A stretch of 54,943 nt of DNA from an uncultured Bacteroidota bacterium (GCA_903957365.1 CAJBPB010000093.1:1-54943), one strand, 5' to 3'; numbered from the stretch's first letter, positions 42,242 to 51,372 are shown. The notes: generated by a model from the letters alone, not told the origin. Numbers and translations: made by a program.

Positions 42242-45009
42242 TACCTTATAATACTGATTGTCCCTTTTAAGACTGTTCCGATTGCACCTTCAATTACATA
42301 AAAATAGCTTCCTTCAGGAAGTGGATTGCCGTTATAATAACCATTCCAGGTATTGTCATAAGCATTTGATTCATAGACTAGATTACCTGACCGGGCATAA
42401 ATAGCTACTTTTGCCGGACTGATTCCTGCCAGATCTTCAATAATCCAAACATCATTAAACCCATCACCATTTGGAGTCAGCAAATTCATGATGCCTACAG
42501 TGGGATTTACCGGATTACCATTTTCGGTCACGGTGAAAAAACGGCTGTTGTTGCAACCATAATCATAAATTACAACCGAAAAATAGCCGGCATTTATCAC
42601 TTTAAAAGTCTCAGTTTTTACACCACCCGACCATTCAAGACTATCATAAGTACTTATCACCTCAAATGTAAGACTGCTGCCAGTTGTCATTTCCATTATT
42701 TGTTCGGAAGCAACCGTTGTTCCGTCAACTAAACGAAGATCCAAAAATGGACTGGATTTGATGCTTAAGTTTTGTACAATTGTATCAGCACATCCATAAT
42801 TGGAAGCAACAATGAGTGTAACGTCATAACTATTAACTGTCTCATAAAAATTACCCGGGTTTTTTTCAACAGAACTATTTCCGTCACCAAAATCCCACAA
42901 CCAATTATCGACCCTTCCAACCTGCAAAGTCGAATTGTCAGTGAATTGAATCGTTTCACCTTCACAGGTATTTTGAAAAATAAATGAAGCCTGCGGATAA
43001 TCGGCAACAATAACTTTATGATAAACAATATGAATTGCACCACCGTAAGTTTTAATTCTTAAGCCGGTCAGATGCTCGTCAGCTGTGGGAATGACAATGT
43101 TTAAGGTATCACCTGTGCCCTCGTTAAACAAACCATCGCCATCAACATCCCATTCCGAAATCAAAACCGAATCATTGGTAGTTATCATCGAGATCAGGTG
43201 TGTTGTATCACCAAAACAAACGGTATCGAAACTGAAATCCAGATCGGTAATATATTCCACAATGATATGTGCACTGGTATCATTTTTACAACCCTTTGCT
43301 GATGTTCCGATAACAGAATAATCGGTTGTAAACAATGGCGTAACTGTTATTTCGGCGGTGGTACTGTCATTCGACCAAAGATAAGAGACAGCCCCCGATG
43401 CCACAAGTGTGACTTCTTCCCTTGGATTAATTGTCAAAGTGTCGGGTGTTATAACAACAATTGGAAGAGGATTTACAGTTATCTGAATAGTATCTCTTGA
43501 AGTGAAACCACCATCATCTGTGATTTGCGCCCATATTGCAGTTGTTTCTGTTGCGATAATCTCAATGCTCTGCGTGGTTTCATTTGTGCTCCATAAATAA
43601 CTTGCCGAAACCGGTGCCTGTAGAGATAAAGCATCATTGTAACAAAGAGCAGTGTCAGCGCCAAGAAATTCGGATGGTGGACAAAATCCAGGCTCGTAAG
43701 TAATTTCGTTTAAAGCACACAACCGATCTTTCAGAAGTTGCTTTGGTTCTCCTTCAGGCAACATTTGTACATAATCCATGGCAACCAATGCGTTTGCGTT
43801 TGTTGTTACAGTTTCAGCGAGGGTGACCTGTGCTTCGGCACGCAATGCATCATCTTTATCAACATAACCATCCCATTTCATATTGATAAGCGCATTATTA
43901 TCCCAAAATTGATATGTTGAGATATTGTCAGGCTGATCAACCACCATATCCACAATATTTGATTCACCTTCAACGACAATGGTAAGCGCATAAAACCTGA
44001 AATTGTCGGGAATATTTTCTCCTGAAAATTTGAGTGTCAATATATTATCCTGATAGGTAGGAATAACAGTTACAAGTTCTTTGATTCTCAGATATTCAAA
44101 AATTTCTGTAGATGATCCTGACCAGATTGAATTATCTCCATCACTGCCAAAAGCAAGTGCAATCTGGTCCATCTGACTCTTAAAAGCTGTAAAGGAAATT
44201 TCACCATTGTCAAAACCATGATTATAAAATGTAGCAATATAATGATTCTCCGCATCACACTGGGCTGCAATATTGTTTACCTGATTGAATAAGTCATTTG
44301 CAATATTGCCGCGGGCAAGTTCGATGCCTGCAACTACAGGAAGATCTTCAACACGTGCAGGATTGGGGATAGCTGACGGGCTGCTGCTGAACACCGCTAA
44401 ATTATTGGCTTTTGCTACGGCAAGCTGGTTTGATCCGTCAGGCGGAATAACATAGATGTGCATCTCAGCACCATCCGGGATCGTACCACTGGCAGTTTGT
44501 CTTTTTGTAAAACTTGCATTCCGCTGTACTTCAAGGGCAGCATCAGTTGAGGGAGGATTTGTTAAACCCCGGCTTACTAATCCAAACTCACCTGCCCAAA
44601 GATTGATAAGATTGTCCCAATGCAAATAACCGTCAACGTAATCATGAACATCTTCTCCTGCACTATTGAAAGAATAACAGGCAGCATCCATTTTAAAAGG
44701 CATTTTGTCGCCACCAGGCCGTTCATTAAAAAACAAACCTGGATTTCCGTTTTGTCCTTTAAAATATGGCATTACCTGATCATGAATTGCGGGATCTCCA
44801 TCATCCATGTGCAGAATCAAAGCAAAATCCTTGTTATATTTTAATGGCGCTTTGTTTATTACAGGACCGTTAACTGGTGTTTGCGCGAAGGTAATCGTAA
44901 TTGTAAAATCTTCAATCTTACTCCCGGATCGATTCTGAGAGTATAACAAAGAATTGAATATCAAACAATTGATAACAAAAACTAAAACCAAACGCTTATA
45001 AAAAATCAT
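42241..45009 (-). CDS. T9SS cargo: deacetylase-like domain, Ig/PKD domains, gliding-type (type B) sorting domain
   Basis: A 922-residue predicted surface protein and paralogue of the 1237-residue protein. After the signal peptide (about 1-24) comes a deacetylase-like domain (about 30-430) starting KAPLKYNKDFALILHMDDGD. The position matching the other protein's SHGINSD reads SRGLTNP, so that His is replaced by Arg. Then come Cys-rich Ig-like modules (LGADTALCYNDALSLQAP). A PKD domain follows (WLWDFGDGNSS near 705) and another Ig-like region. The last 85 residues (NLLTPNGDGFNDVWIIE to GTISIIR) are the gliding-motility-associated C-terminal domain, the type B T9SS signal. It is the first gene of the three-gene operon. 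Confidence 0.87.
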   Translation of the reverse strand: MIFYKRLVLVFVINCLIFNSLLYSQNRSGSKIEDFTITITFAQTPVNGPVINKAPLKYNKDFALILHMDDGDPAIHDQVMPYFKGQNGNPGLFFNERPGGDKMPFKMDAACYSFNSAGEDVHDYVDGYLHWDNLINLWAGEFGLVSRGLTNPPSTDAALEVQRNASFTKRQTASGTIPDGAEMHIYVIPPDGSNQLAVAKANNLAVFSSSPSAIPNPARVEDLPVVAGIELARGNIANDLFNQVNNIAAQCDAENHYIATFYNHGFDNGEISFTAFKSQMDQIALAFGSDGDNSIWSGSSTEIFEYLRIKELVTVIPTYQDNILTLKFSGENIPDNFRFYALTIVVEGESNIVDMVVDQPDNISTYQFWDNNALINMKWDGYVDKDDALRAEAQVTLAETVTTNANALVAMDYVQMLPEGEPKQLLKDRLCALNEITYEPGFCPPSEFLGADTALCYNDALSLQAPVSASYLWSTNETTQSIEIIATETTAIWAQITDDGGFTSRDTIQITVNPLPIVVITPDTLTINPREEVTLVASGAVSYLWSNDSTTAEITVTPLFTTDYSVIGTSAKGCKNDTSAHIIVEYITDLDFSFDTVCFGDTTHLISMITTNDSVLISEWDVDGDGLFNEGTGDTLNIVIPTADEHLTGLRIKTYGGAIHIVYHKVIVADYPQASFIFQNTCEGETIQFTDNSTLQVGRVDNWLWDFGDGNSSVEKNPGNFYETVNSYDVTLIVASNYGCADTIVQNLSIKSSPFLDLRLVDGTTVASEQIMEMTTGSSLTFEVISTYDSLEWSGGVKTETFKVINAGYFSVVIYDYGCNNSRFFTVTENGNPVNPTVGIMNLLTPNGDGFNDVWIIEDLAGISPAKVAIYARSGNLVYESNAYDNTWNGYYNGNPLPEGSYFYVIEGAIGTVLKGTISIIR

Positions 45010-45143
45010 TTAATTATTTTTCAACTGATAAAAATACGCATTGTTACTCAATCCTGGCTTGCTTCAACGAAGGTAGTTATTCACAAATGATTGTGGATTA
45101 AAAAATTGAAATTTTATTTCGTGACTTTTTCTGGATCAATGAA

Positions 45144-45183
45144 ATAAAAAAAACCGGATGTTTCTCAGGTGAGGTATCCGGTT
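45144..45183 (-). terminator. Terminator of the nucleotide-sugar dehydrogenase gene
   Basis: The 8-bp stem AACCGGAT (45152-45159)/ATCCGGTT (45176-45183) is followed on the minus strand by a run of eight Ts from about 45153 to 45146. It lies about 60 bp past the stop at 45244 and insulates the T9SS operon that starts at 45009. Confidence 0.8.
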
Positions 45184-45243
45184 CTTATCGAATTATTTTA
45201 CGTGAGTTTGTCAAACCACTGGTCGATTCTTGCAACCCCTGTT

Positions 45244-46512
45244 CTACAAACGGGCATCAATTTTGTCTTTGGGTAAAATTGCTTTGATATCATATACCAC
45301 AGCATTTTTTTCCATCAGCATATCAAGATCAATGGCTTCGAATTCCCGATGGGCAACAGCAGCAACGATTGCCGAATATTTTTTACCTTTCAGTTCATCC
45401 AGATGAGTCAGAATATCAGTGCCATATTCATGTTTCACATCCATTTTGTCAGCCCACGGATCGTATGTTTCAACCACACAACCAAAAGACTGAAGCTCGC
45501 TGATAACATCAATAACACGCGAATTACGAATATCAGGACAGTTCTCTTTGAAAGTAATTCCCAAAACCAGAACAGGAGCACCTTCAATTTTATGCCCTTT
45601 TTTGATCATGAGTTTAATTACCTGATTGGCAACGAGAATACCCATATTGTCATTCAAACGACGGCCAGCGAGTATAATTTCAGGGTTATATCCCAATTCC
45701 TGAGCCTTGTGGGTCAGATAATAAGGATCGACACCGATGCAATGTCCGCCAACCAAACCCGGACGGAAGGGAAGAAAATTCCATTTTGTTCCAGCTGCTT
45801 CCAACACTTCAATGGTATCGATACCCATCCTGTTAAAAATCACGGCTAGTTCATTTACAAAAGCGATATTGATGTCGCGTTGCGAGTTCTCGATAACTTT
45901 GGCGGCTTCCGCTACCCGAATCGAACTGGCTTTGAATGTGCCGGCAACGATGATACTTTTATATAATTGATCAACTTCTTCGGCAATTTCAGGATTACTA
46001 CCTGAGGTGACTTTCCTGATTTTTGTAACTGTGTGCACCTTGTCACCAGGATTAATTCTCTCAGGTGAATAACCACAGAAGAAATCAACATTGTATTTTA
46101 ATCCGCTGTGTTTTTCAAGTACCGGAACACAATCTTCCTCGGTTGCTCCAGGATAAACGGTTGATTCATAAATAACTATATCACCTTTCTTAAGCACTTT
46201 TCCAACTGTTTCGGAAGCTTTATATAAAGGAGTGAGATCAGGGCGTTTATACTTATCGATGGGGGTGGGAACGGTAATTAAAAAAAACTCACAATCCTGA
46301 ATATCAATCAGATTTTCGGTGATAACCAAATGCTTTGCATGTGAAAGTTCTCCATCCTCAATCTCAAGGGTGCGATCATGTCCTTCCCTGAGTTCTTTAA
46401 TACGGGTTTTATTGATGTCGAATCCTACAGTAGGCCTTGTTTTACCAAATTCAACGGCCAATGGTAATCCTACATAACCTAAACCAATAACAGCTATTTT
46501 CTTTTGATTCAT
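45244..46512 (-). CDS. UDP-N-acetyl-sugar dehydrogenase (TviB/WbpO-like)
   Basis: This enzyme oxidises C6 of a UDP-sugar to the uronic acid with two NAD+. The 422-residue protein shows the Rossmann start AVIGLGYVGLPLAVEFG, then VPTPID, YESTVYPGATEEDCVPVLE and FFCGYSPERINPGDK. The active-site Cys is in GLVGGHCIGVDPYYL. A C-terminal UDP-binding domain begins about residue 310 (VLVLGITFKENCPDIRNSRV). The sequence resembles TviB/WbpO, the UDP-GlcNAc/GalNAc 6-dehydrogenases, more than UDP-glucose dehydrogenase. Its product would be a building block of capsule, O-antigen or the anionic LPS that anchors T9SS cargo. No other sugar gene is next to it. Confidence 0.9.
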   Translation of the reverse strand: MNQKKIAVIGLGYVGLPLAVEFGKTRPTVGFDINKTRIKELREGHDRTLEIEDGELSHAKHLVITENLIDIQDCEFFLITVPTPIDKYKRPDLTPLYKASETVGKVLKKGDIVIYESTVYPGATEEDCVPVLEKHSGLKYNVDFFCGYSPERINPGDKVHTVTKIRKVTSGSNPEIAEEVDQLYKSIIVAGTFKASSIRVAEAAKVIENSQRDINIAFVNELAVIFNRMGIDTIEVLEAAGTKWNFLPFRPGLVGGHCIGVDPYYLTHKAQELGYNPEIILAGRRLNDNMGILVANQVIKLMIKKGHKIEGAPVLVLGITFKENCPDIRNSRVIDVISELQSFGCVVETYDPWADKMDVKHEYGTDILTHLDELKGKKYSAIVAAVAHREFEAIDLDMLMEKNAVVYDIKAILPKDKIDARL

Positions 46513-46903
46513 AATGTGTGTTTTTATATTAGAAAATGATCTTCATTTTTACAGTAATAAGAAATGCCGGATGCAATTATATTATTATTCAGATGATTCC
46601 TCATGTAATTTTGATACAGATACAAAAAACCGAAAGTAATTTTTGAATCAATCATATTTATAATGCTGGAAGACGCCTGGCTAGATCTGGCATGGATGAA
46701 TTAATTTGAGCAACAAATTTACTCATTATTTAAACTTCTACAATTTTTTCTTTCTTTTGTGGTTTGATACAACCAATTTGATCAACATTTGCAACACAGG
46801 TTTACCTTGATGCAGTGTTCATTTCGTTTATCAGTTTTATTATTTTACTTTTGCACCGATTTTTGTTCATAAGTGTTGAACATTATTAAAGAAAGGGATT
46901 TTG
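46513..46903. other. Divergent intergenic region, topA promoter side
   Basis: Spacer of 391 bp between the divergent dehydrogenase and topA genes. It is AT-rich and contains no credible gene. The topA -7 box lies at its right end. I find no clear promoter for the minus-strand gene and no palindromic repeat. Confidence 0.55.
46822..46853 (+). promoter_or_regulatory. Promoter of topA
   Basis: TACTTTTG at 46846-46853 fits TAnnTTTG and is followed by C. TTTC at 46822-46825 lies 20 bp upstream, one base from the -33 consensus TTTG. The start codon is 50 bp downstream. Confidence 0.6.
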
Positions 46904-49225
46904 ATGTCGAAGAATTTAGTTATCGTTGAATCTCCTGCGAAGGCCAAGACCATAGAAGGATTTTTGGGGAGCGATTTCACTGTGAAATCGAGTTATGGGC
47001 ATGTGATGGATTTGAATAAGAATCAGTTGAGTGTTGATATTGAAAATGGATTTGAGCCACAATACGAGATTTCCGCTGACAAAAAGAAATTAGTCGCTGA
47101 ATTAAAAAAACTCGCCAAGGAAGCCGAAATGGTTTGGTTAGCATCTGATGAAGACCGTGAAGGAGAGGCTATTTCCTGGCATTTATTCACAGCGCTTGGT
47201 TTGAAGGAAAACAAAACAAAACGTATCGTATTTCATGAGATTACAAAGTCAGCAATTACAAAAGCCATTGAGAATCCGCGTACTATTGACCTGAACCTTG
47301 TTTCAGCACAGCAGGCAAGACGCGTTTTAGACCGTTTGGTTGGATATGAATTGTCGCCATTGCTATGGCGCAAAGTGAAACCATCGCTTTCAGCAGGCAG
47401 GGTGCAGTCGGTAACAGTACGCCTGGTAGTTGAACGTGAAGAGGAAATCAAGGAATTTGATGTTACCTCAGCTTACAGAGTTACAGCAGTTTTTTCTGTA
47501 AACGGAAAATCCGGCCCAAGTTTAAAAGCGGAACTGTCAGAACGGTTTCCAAAAGAAGAAGATGCCCATGCATTTCTCAAATTATGTGTGAATGCTGATT
47601 TCACTGTTTCGGCAGTAGAAAAAAAACCAACAAAAAAGTCTCCTGCAGCTCCTTTCACAACTTCTACCTTGCAGCAGGAAGCAAGTCGTAAGTTAGGCTT
47701 TTCGGTTGGTAACACCATGCGTGTTGCGCAACATCTTTACGAATCGGGTAAGATAACCTATATGAGAACCGACTCGGTGAATCTTTCCCAATTAGCGCTT
47801 TCACTTGCAAAAGAAGAAATAACAAGCAGTTACGGAAAAGAATATGTAAAAACCCGTAATTATACTACCAAATCAAAAGGAGCCCAGGAAGCACACGAAG
47901 CGATTCGGCCAACCTCGATGAGTGCCTCCTCAATTTCAGGTACTTCTGAAGAAAAACGTTTGTACGATCTGATCTGGAAACGCACTCTGGCTTCTCAAAT
48001 GGCGGATGCTGAACTCGAAAAAACGACAATTACCATCAATATTTCGAAATCGGACCATAAATTTATCGCTACCGGAGAAGTAATCATTTTCGATGGTTTT
48101 TTAAAAGTTTATCTCGAGGGTAATGATGATGATTCCTCTGAGGAAAATGCGGATTTGTTACCACCTGTGAAAAACGGTCAGCAGTTAAATCCTTTCGAAA
48201 TCATTGCTCAACAGCGTTTTACACGTGGTCCGGCTCGTTATACTGAGGCCAGTCTGGTGAAAAAACTCGAAGAACTTGGAATTGGAAGACCATCCACTTA
48301 TGCGCCAACTATTTCGACTATTTTAAAGCGCGAGTATGTTGTGAAGGAAGATCGTCCCGGTCAAAATCGTAGTTTTAAAGTTTATAATCTGATTGATAAC
48401 AAGATTACCAGTAAAACGGAAACGGAAACTTATGGTTATGAAAAATCCAAACTGTTTCCAACGGACATTGGGATTCTGGTTAATAAATTTCTATTTCAAT
48501 ATTTTGAATCCATCATTGATTACAATTTCACGGCAAATGTTGAGAAGGAATTTGATGAGATAGCCGAAGGTCGTCAGCAATGGAACAGCATGATTCGTGA
48601 GTTTTATGGTCCGTTTCACAAAAAAATTGAAGACACCAACGAGAACTCGGCAAAATTCAGTGGCGAGAAACTATTGGGTATCGACCCGGTTTCGGGTAAA
48701 AACCTTTTCGTAAAAGTGGGCCGATTTGGACCAATGGTTCAGTTAGGTGACACGGATTCGGAAGAAAAACCCAAGTTTGCCGGATTAAATAAAACCCAGA
48801 CCATGGAGTCACTTACGCTGGCAGACGCACTCGAATTGTTCAGTTTTCCTCGTACCTTGGGATTGTTTGAAGAAAAAGAAATGACCGTGGCCATTGGTCG
48901 TTTTGGTCCTTATGTAAAACATGATGCTAAATTTTATAGTCTGGCAAAAACCGATGATCCGGCTACAGTTGATGCCGAACGCGCGGTGGAGGTTATCCTA
49001 GCCAAACGTGAAAAAGAACAGCAAGGCACTATTCTGGAATTCCATCAGGAGCCTGATTTAAAAGTTTTAAACGGACGATACGGACCTTATATTTCTTACA
49101 AAAAGAGCAACTATAAAATTCCAAAAGGAACTGACCCTGCAAAATTGAGTCTGGAAGATTGTTTGGGAATTATTGCAAATCCTGAAAATGCTCCGAAAAA
49201 GGCATTTAAAGGGAAAAGAAAATAA
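46904..49225 (+). CDS. topA: DNA topoisomerase I
   Basis: TopA relaxes negative supercoils by single-strand passage. The Toprim domain opens with LVIVESPAKAKTIEGFLG and has the metal-site acidic residues in ASDEDREGEAISWH. The catalytic Tyr is in ITYMRTDSVNLS, and the conserved IGRPSTYAPTISTIL follows. The 773-residue protein has no four-Cys zinc fingers. Its C-terminus instead carries repeated short units (VGRFGPMVQLG, IGRFGPYVKHD, NGRYGPYISYK) typical of Bacteroidota TopA, and a lysine-rich tail. A TTG at 46901 is just upstream; I use the ATG at 46904. It is 26 bp before the arginase-fold gene and probably cotranscribed. Confidence 0.96.
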   Translation: MSKNLVIVESPAKAKTIEGFLGSDFTVKSSYGHVMDLNKNQLSVDIENGFEPQYEISADKKKLVAELKKLAKEAEMVWLASDEDREGEAISWHLFTALGLKENKTKRIVFHEITKSAITKAIENPRTIDLNLVSAQQARRVLDRLVGYELSPLLWRKVKPSLSAGRVQSVTVRLVVEREEEIKEFDVTSAYRVTAVFSVNGKSGPSLKAELSERFPKEEDAHAFLKLCVNADFTVSAVEKKPTKKSPAAPFTTSTLQQEASRKLGFSVGNTMRVAQHLYESGKITYMRTDSVNLSQLALSLAKEEITSSYGKEYVKTRNYTTKSKGAQEAHEAIRPTSMSASSISGTSEEKRLYDLIWKRTLASQMADAELEKTTITINISKSDHKFIATGEVIIFDGFLKVYLEGNDDDSSEENADLLPPVKNGQQLNPFEIIAQQRFTRGPARYTEASLVKKLEELGIGRPSTYAPTISTILKREYVVKEDRPGQNRSFKVYNLIDNKITSKTETETYGYEKSKLFPTDIGILVNKFLFQYFESIIDYNFTANVEKEFDEIAEGRQQWNSMIREFYGPFHKKIEDTNENSAKFSGEKLLGIDPVSGKNLFVKVGRFGPMVQLGDTDSEEKPKFAGLNKTQTMESLTLADALELFSFPRTLGLFEEKEMTVAIGRFGPYVKHDAKFYSLAKTDDPATVDAERAVEVILAKREKEQQGTILEFHQEPDLKVLNGRYGPYISYKKSNYKIPKGTDPAKLSLEDCLGIIANPENAPKKAFKGKRK

Positions 49226-49251
49226 CCAGAAATTTTAACCTTGATAGTTAC

Positions 49252-50427
49252 ATGGAAATCAATCTTTTTTTCGAGCCGGTAAATAAACCTCTTATTGAGA
49301 AATACCACGAAACGGGAGGCAAACGTATTGTGGATTTGATTGACATTTATGCTGATAAAGCAAATTTTCCAGATTTTAATCAAAAAAATATTGCATTAAT
49401 CGGTGTATGCGAAGGAAGACATGCCATTGAAAATGAAGGATCTGCACATGCTCCGGACATCATTCGCGAACAGTTTTACAAACTGTATCATCATTGGCCC
49501 AATCTGAAAATTGTCGATTTGGGAAATATCCGGCAGGGTCATACCGTAGAAGATACCTATTTCGCTTTGAGTCAGGTAATCGGTGTGTTGATTCGTCAGA
49601 AAGTTTTGCCTGTTATAATGGGTGGTTCTCAGGATCTTACATATGCAAATTATATGGCTTACGAGAATATCGGACAACTGGTAAATATTGTTTCTGTCGA
49701 TCATTCATTCGATCTGGGAAAAGAAGAAGAACCCTTGAATTCACGGTCATATCTGAGTAAGATAATTATGCACCAGCCTAATTATCTTTTCAATTTTACG
49801 AATATGGGATATCAAACCTATCTCATTGAATATGAATCGGTTGATTTGATGAAAAACCTGCTTTTTGATGTGTATCGTTTGGGTACAATCAAATCAAATA
49901 TGTCTGAAGCTGAACCTGTTGTTCGAAATGCGGACATACTGAGTTTCGATATTTCTTCCATACGGGCATCTGACGCACCCGGAAACGGGAATGCAGGCCC
50001 CAATGGTTTTACAGGTGATGAGGCTTGTCGTATTGCACGTTATGCAGGCATGAGCGACAAACTGAGTTCGATCGGTTTTTATGAAACCAATCCAATTTTT
50101 GATTTGCAACAGGTTACATCACAGTTGGTTGCTCAAATGATCTGGTATTTTATTGAAGGCTTTGCGAACCGGAAGAATGACCTGCCAGTCTCAGGGAGTC
50201 ATGATTTTTCACGTTATATCGTTAAAAATGAAGGCCAGGCCGAAGAAATTGTATTCTTAAAAAGTAAGAAAACGGATCGTTGGTGGATCGATTTGTCCTA
50301 TGGCCGCGAAAAGAACAAACAGTTCGAGCGGCATTATTTTGTTCCTTGTTCAAAAGATGATTATGAACTGGCGAAAAAAGAAGAAATTCCAGATCGTTGG
50401 TGGCAGTTTTATCAAAAGTTGATGTAA
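49252..50427 (+). CDS. Arginase/formimidoylglutamase-fold protein with degenerate metal site
   Basis: A 391-residue member of the ureohydrolase (arginase/agmatinase/formimidoylglutamase) fold. Family landmarks can be found but with changes at metal ligands. GGxH is GGSQD (124-128; Gln for His). DAHxD is DHSFD (150-154; Ser for the His, only the outer Asp pair kept). SFDxDxxDP is SFDISSIRASDAP. Two of the usual ligands are therefore missing, and a normal binuclear Mn site is unlikely. Similar proteins are annotated as formimidoylglutamase across Bacteroidota, often beside topA and, in flavobacteria, before gldKLMN (recalled). Here no gldK follows. A non-enzymatic or altered role is likely but unproven. 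Confidence 0.8.
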   Translation: MEINLFFEPVNKPLIEKYHETGGKRIVDLIDIYADKANFPDFNQKNIALIGVCEGRHAIENEGSAHAPDIIREQFYKLYHHWPNLKIVDLGNIRQGHTVEDTYFALSQVIGVLIRQKVLPVIMGGSQDLTYANYMAYENIGQLVNIVSVDHSFDLGKEEEPLNSRSYLSKIIMHQPNYLFNFTNMGYQTYLIEYESVDLMKNLLFDVYRLGTIKSNMSEAEPVVRNADILSFDISSIRASDAPGNGNAGPNGFTGDEACRIARYAGMSDKLSSIGFYETNPIFDLQQVTSQLVAQMIWYFIEGFANRKNDLPVSGSHDFSRYIVKNEGQAEEIVFLKSKKTDRWWIDLSYGREKNKQFERHYFVPCSKDDYELAKKEEIPDRWWQFYQKLM

Positions 50428-50547
50428 AATTCTCCTTACTGAAGGTTTGTTTTTCAGTAAACAGGTTAACCCAGACATATTTTTTTTATTTAATGAATGA
50501 ATTTAATTCAACTGAACCGAACTGAATCGTGCAGTTATAGTATTGTA

Positions 50548-50555
50548 TATCTTTG
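50548..50555 (+). promoter_or_regulatory. Putative -7 element of the SRPBCC-like gene
   Basis: TATCTTTG matches TAnnTTTG. It ends 16 bp before the GTG start at 50572, leaving a very short leader, so either the leader is near-leaderless or a later start is used. No -33 TTTG is clear. Confidence 0.4.
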
Positions 50556-50571
50556 AAAATATATTTAAACT

Positions 50572-51318
50572 GTGATAGCAGATCAAACAAATAAGATTGC
50601 CACATTAACACCTCCCTCAAGAAGCAAGGGCCTGATTTCTGATTTTCTGAATTTTTTGTGGAAAAGTCCAAAAACAAAAACACTCGTTCATTTTACCTCT
50701 ACAGAAAAACGGATTGAATACAACCAAAGAATCATGCAGCGGGTTGGGGTTGACGTAGATCATTATTCTGTTTTAAATGTACATAAAATTGGTATTGAAG
50801 CGCCTGTAAGTCATATATTTAACGAATTGTTAAACTGGAATGGTGATTCAACATGCTGGCCTAATCACATTGCGAAAGTGGAAAGGATTGATGGTGACAT
50901 CAAGACCATCCGGATTTTGCCTTTTGGCTGGCATAACTATCCATTCGGACTTAAAAAAAGTTTTTTCGGACTCAATTTTATTCCCTTGTTTTATTTGAAT
51001 TCGATTCGTGTAAAACAGGTTCCTGATGCATTTGATTTCGACAATGCCCGTTATCTTTTGTATAAATGCAGTGGCGGATATCCCATCGGGATTTTTACAA
51101 TGTATGTGAGAACTTCAATCGCTGAATTGGGCGAGAAAGAACAATCGCAATTGCTTTTTGCTGTCGGTTTTAATTTTTATGGAAAAGAATCGAAATCGAA
51201 TATTCCATTCGTAAACCAGATTTGGGAAGGGGTACATAACCGTGTCACAGCCAACGTCTTAAACCGATTAAAACAATTGAGCGAGTGGCGGATTGAGAAA
51301 ATGGAAAGCGGTGCCTAA
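50572..51318 (+). CDS. Uncharacterised protein, possibly SRPBCC/START-like
   Basis: A 248-residue protein I do not recognise. The first 55 residues are Lys/Ser-rich and weakly conserved in appearance. From about residue 65 the sequence looks like an SRPBCC (START-like) domain. IGIEAPVSHIFNELLNWNG resembles the opening strand and helix and WPNHIAKVERIDGDIKTIRIL the following strands. The end, IWEGVHNRVTANVLNRLKQLSEW, is like the long terminal helix that closes the ligand pocket. The start codon is GTG; the first in-frame ATG downstream is near IMQRVGVD. There is no signal peptide. It follows the topA-arginase pair but has its own -7 box. Confidence 0.6.
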   Translation: MIADQTNKIATLTPPSRSKGLISDFLNFLWKSPKTKTLVHFTSTEKRIEYNQRIMQRVGVDVDHYSVLNVHKIGIEAPVSHIFNELLNWNGDSTCWPNHIAKVERIDGDIKTIRILPFGWHNYPFGLKKSFFGLNFIPLFYLNSIRVKQVPDAFDFDNARYLLYKCSGGYPIGIFTMYVRTSIAELGEKEQSQLLFAVGFNFYGKESKSNIPFVNQIWEGVHNRVTANVLNRLKQLSEWRIEKMESGA

Positions 51319-51372
51319 AATGATGTTTATACTTTACATGAAGTTTGCTCAGTTAATGAGTTTATAAACAGG

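Noticed and set aside
50436-50460. TTACTGAA/TTCAGTAA hairpin as the terminator of the topA unit
   Set aside because: The 8-bp stem is AT-rich and no T run follows directly; the T stretch is about 20 bp further on.
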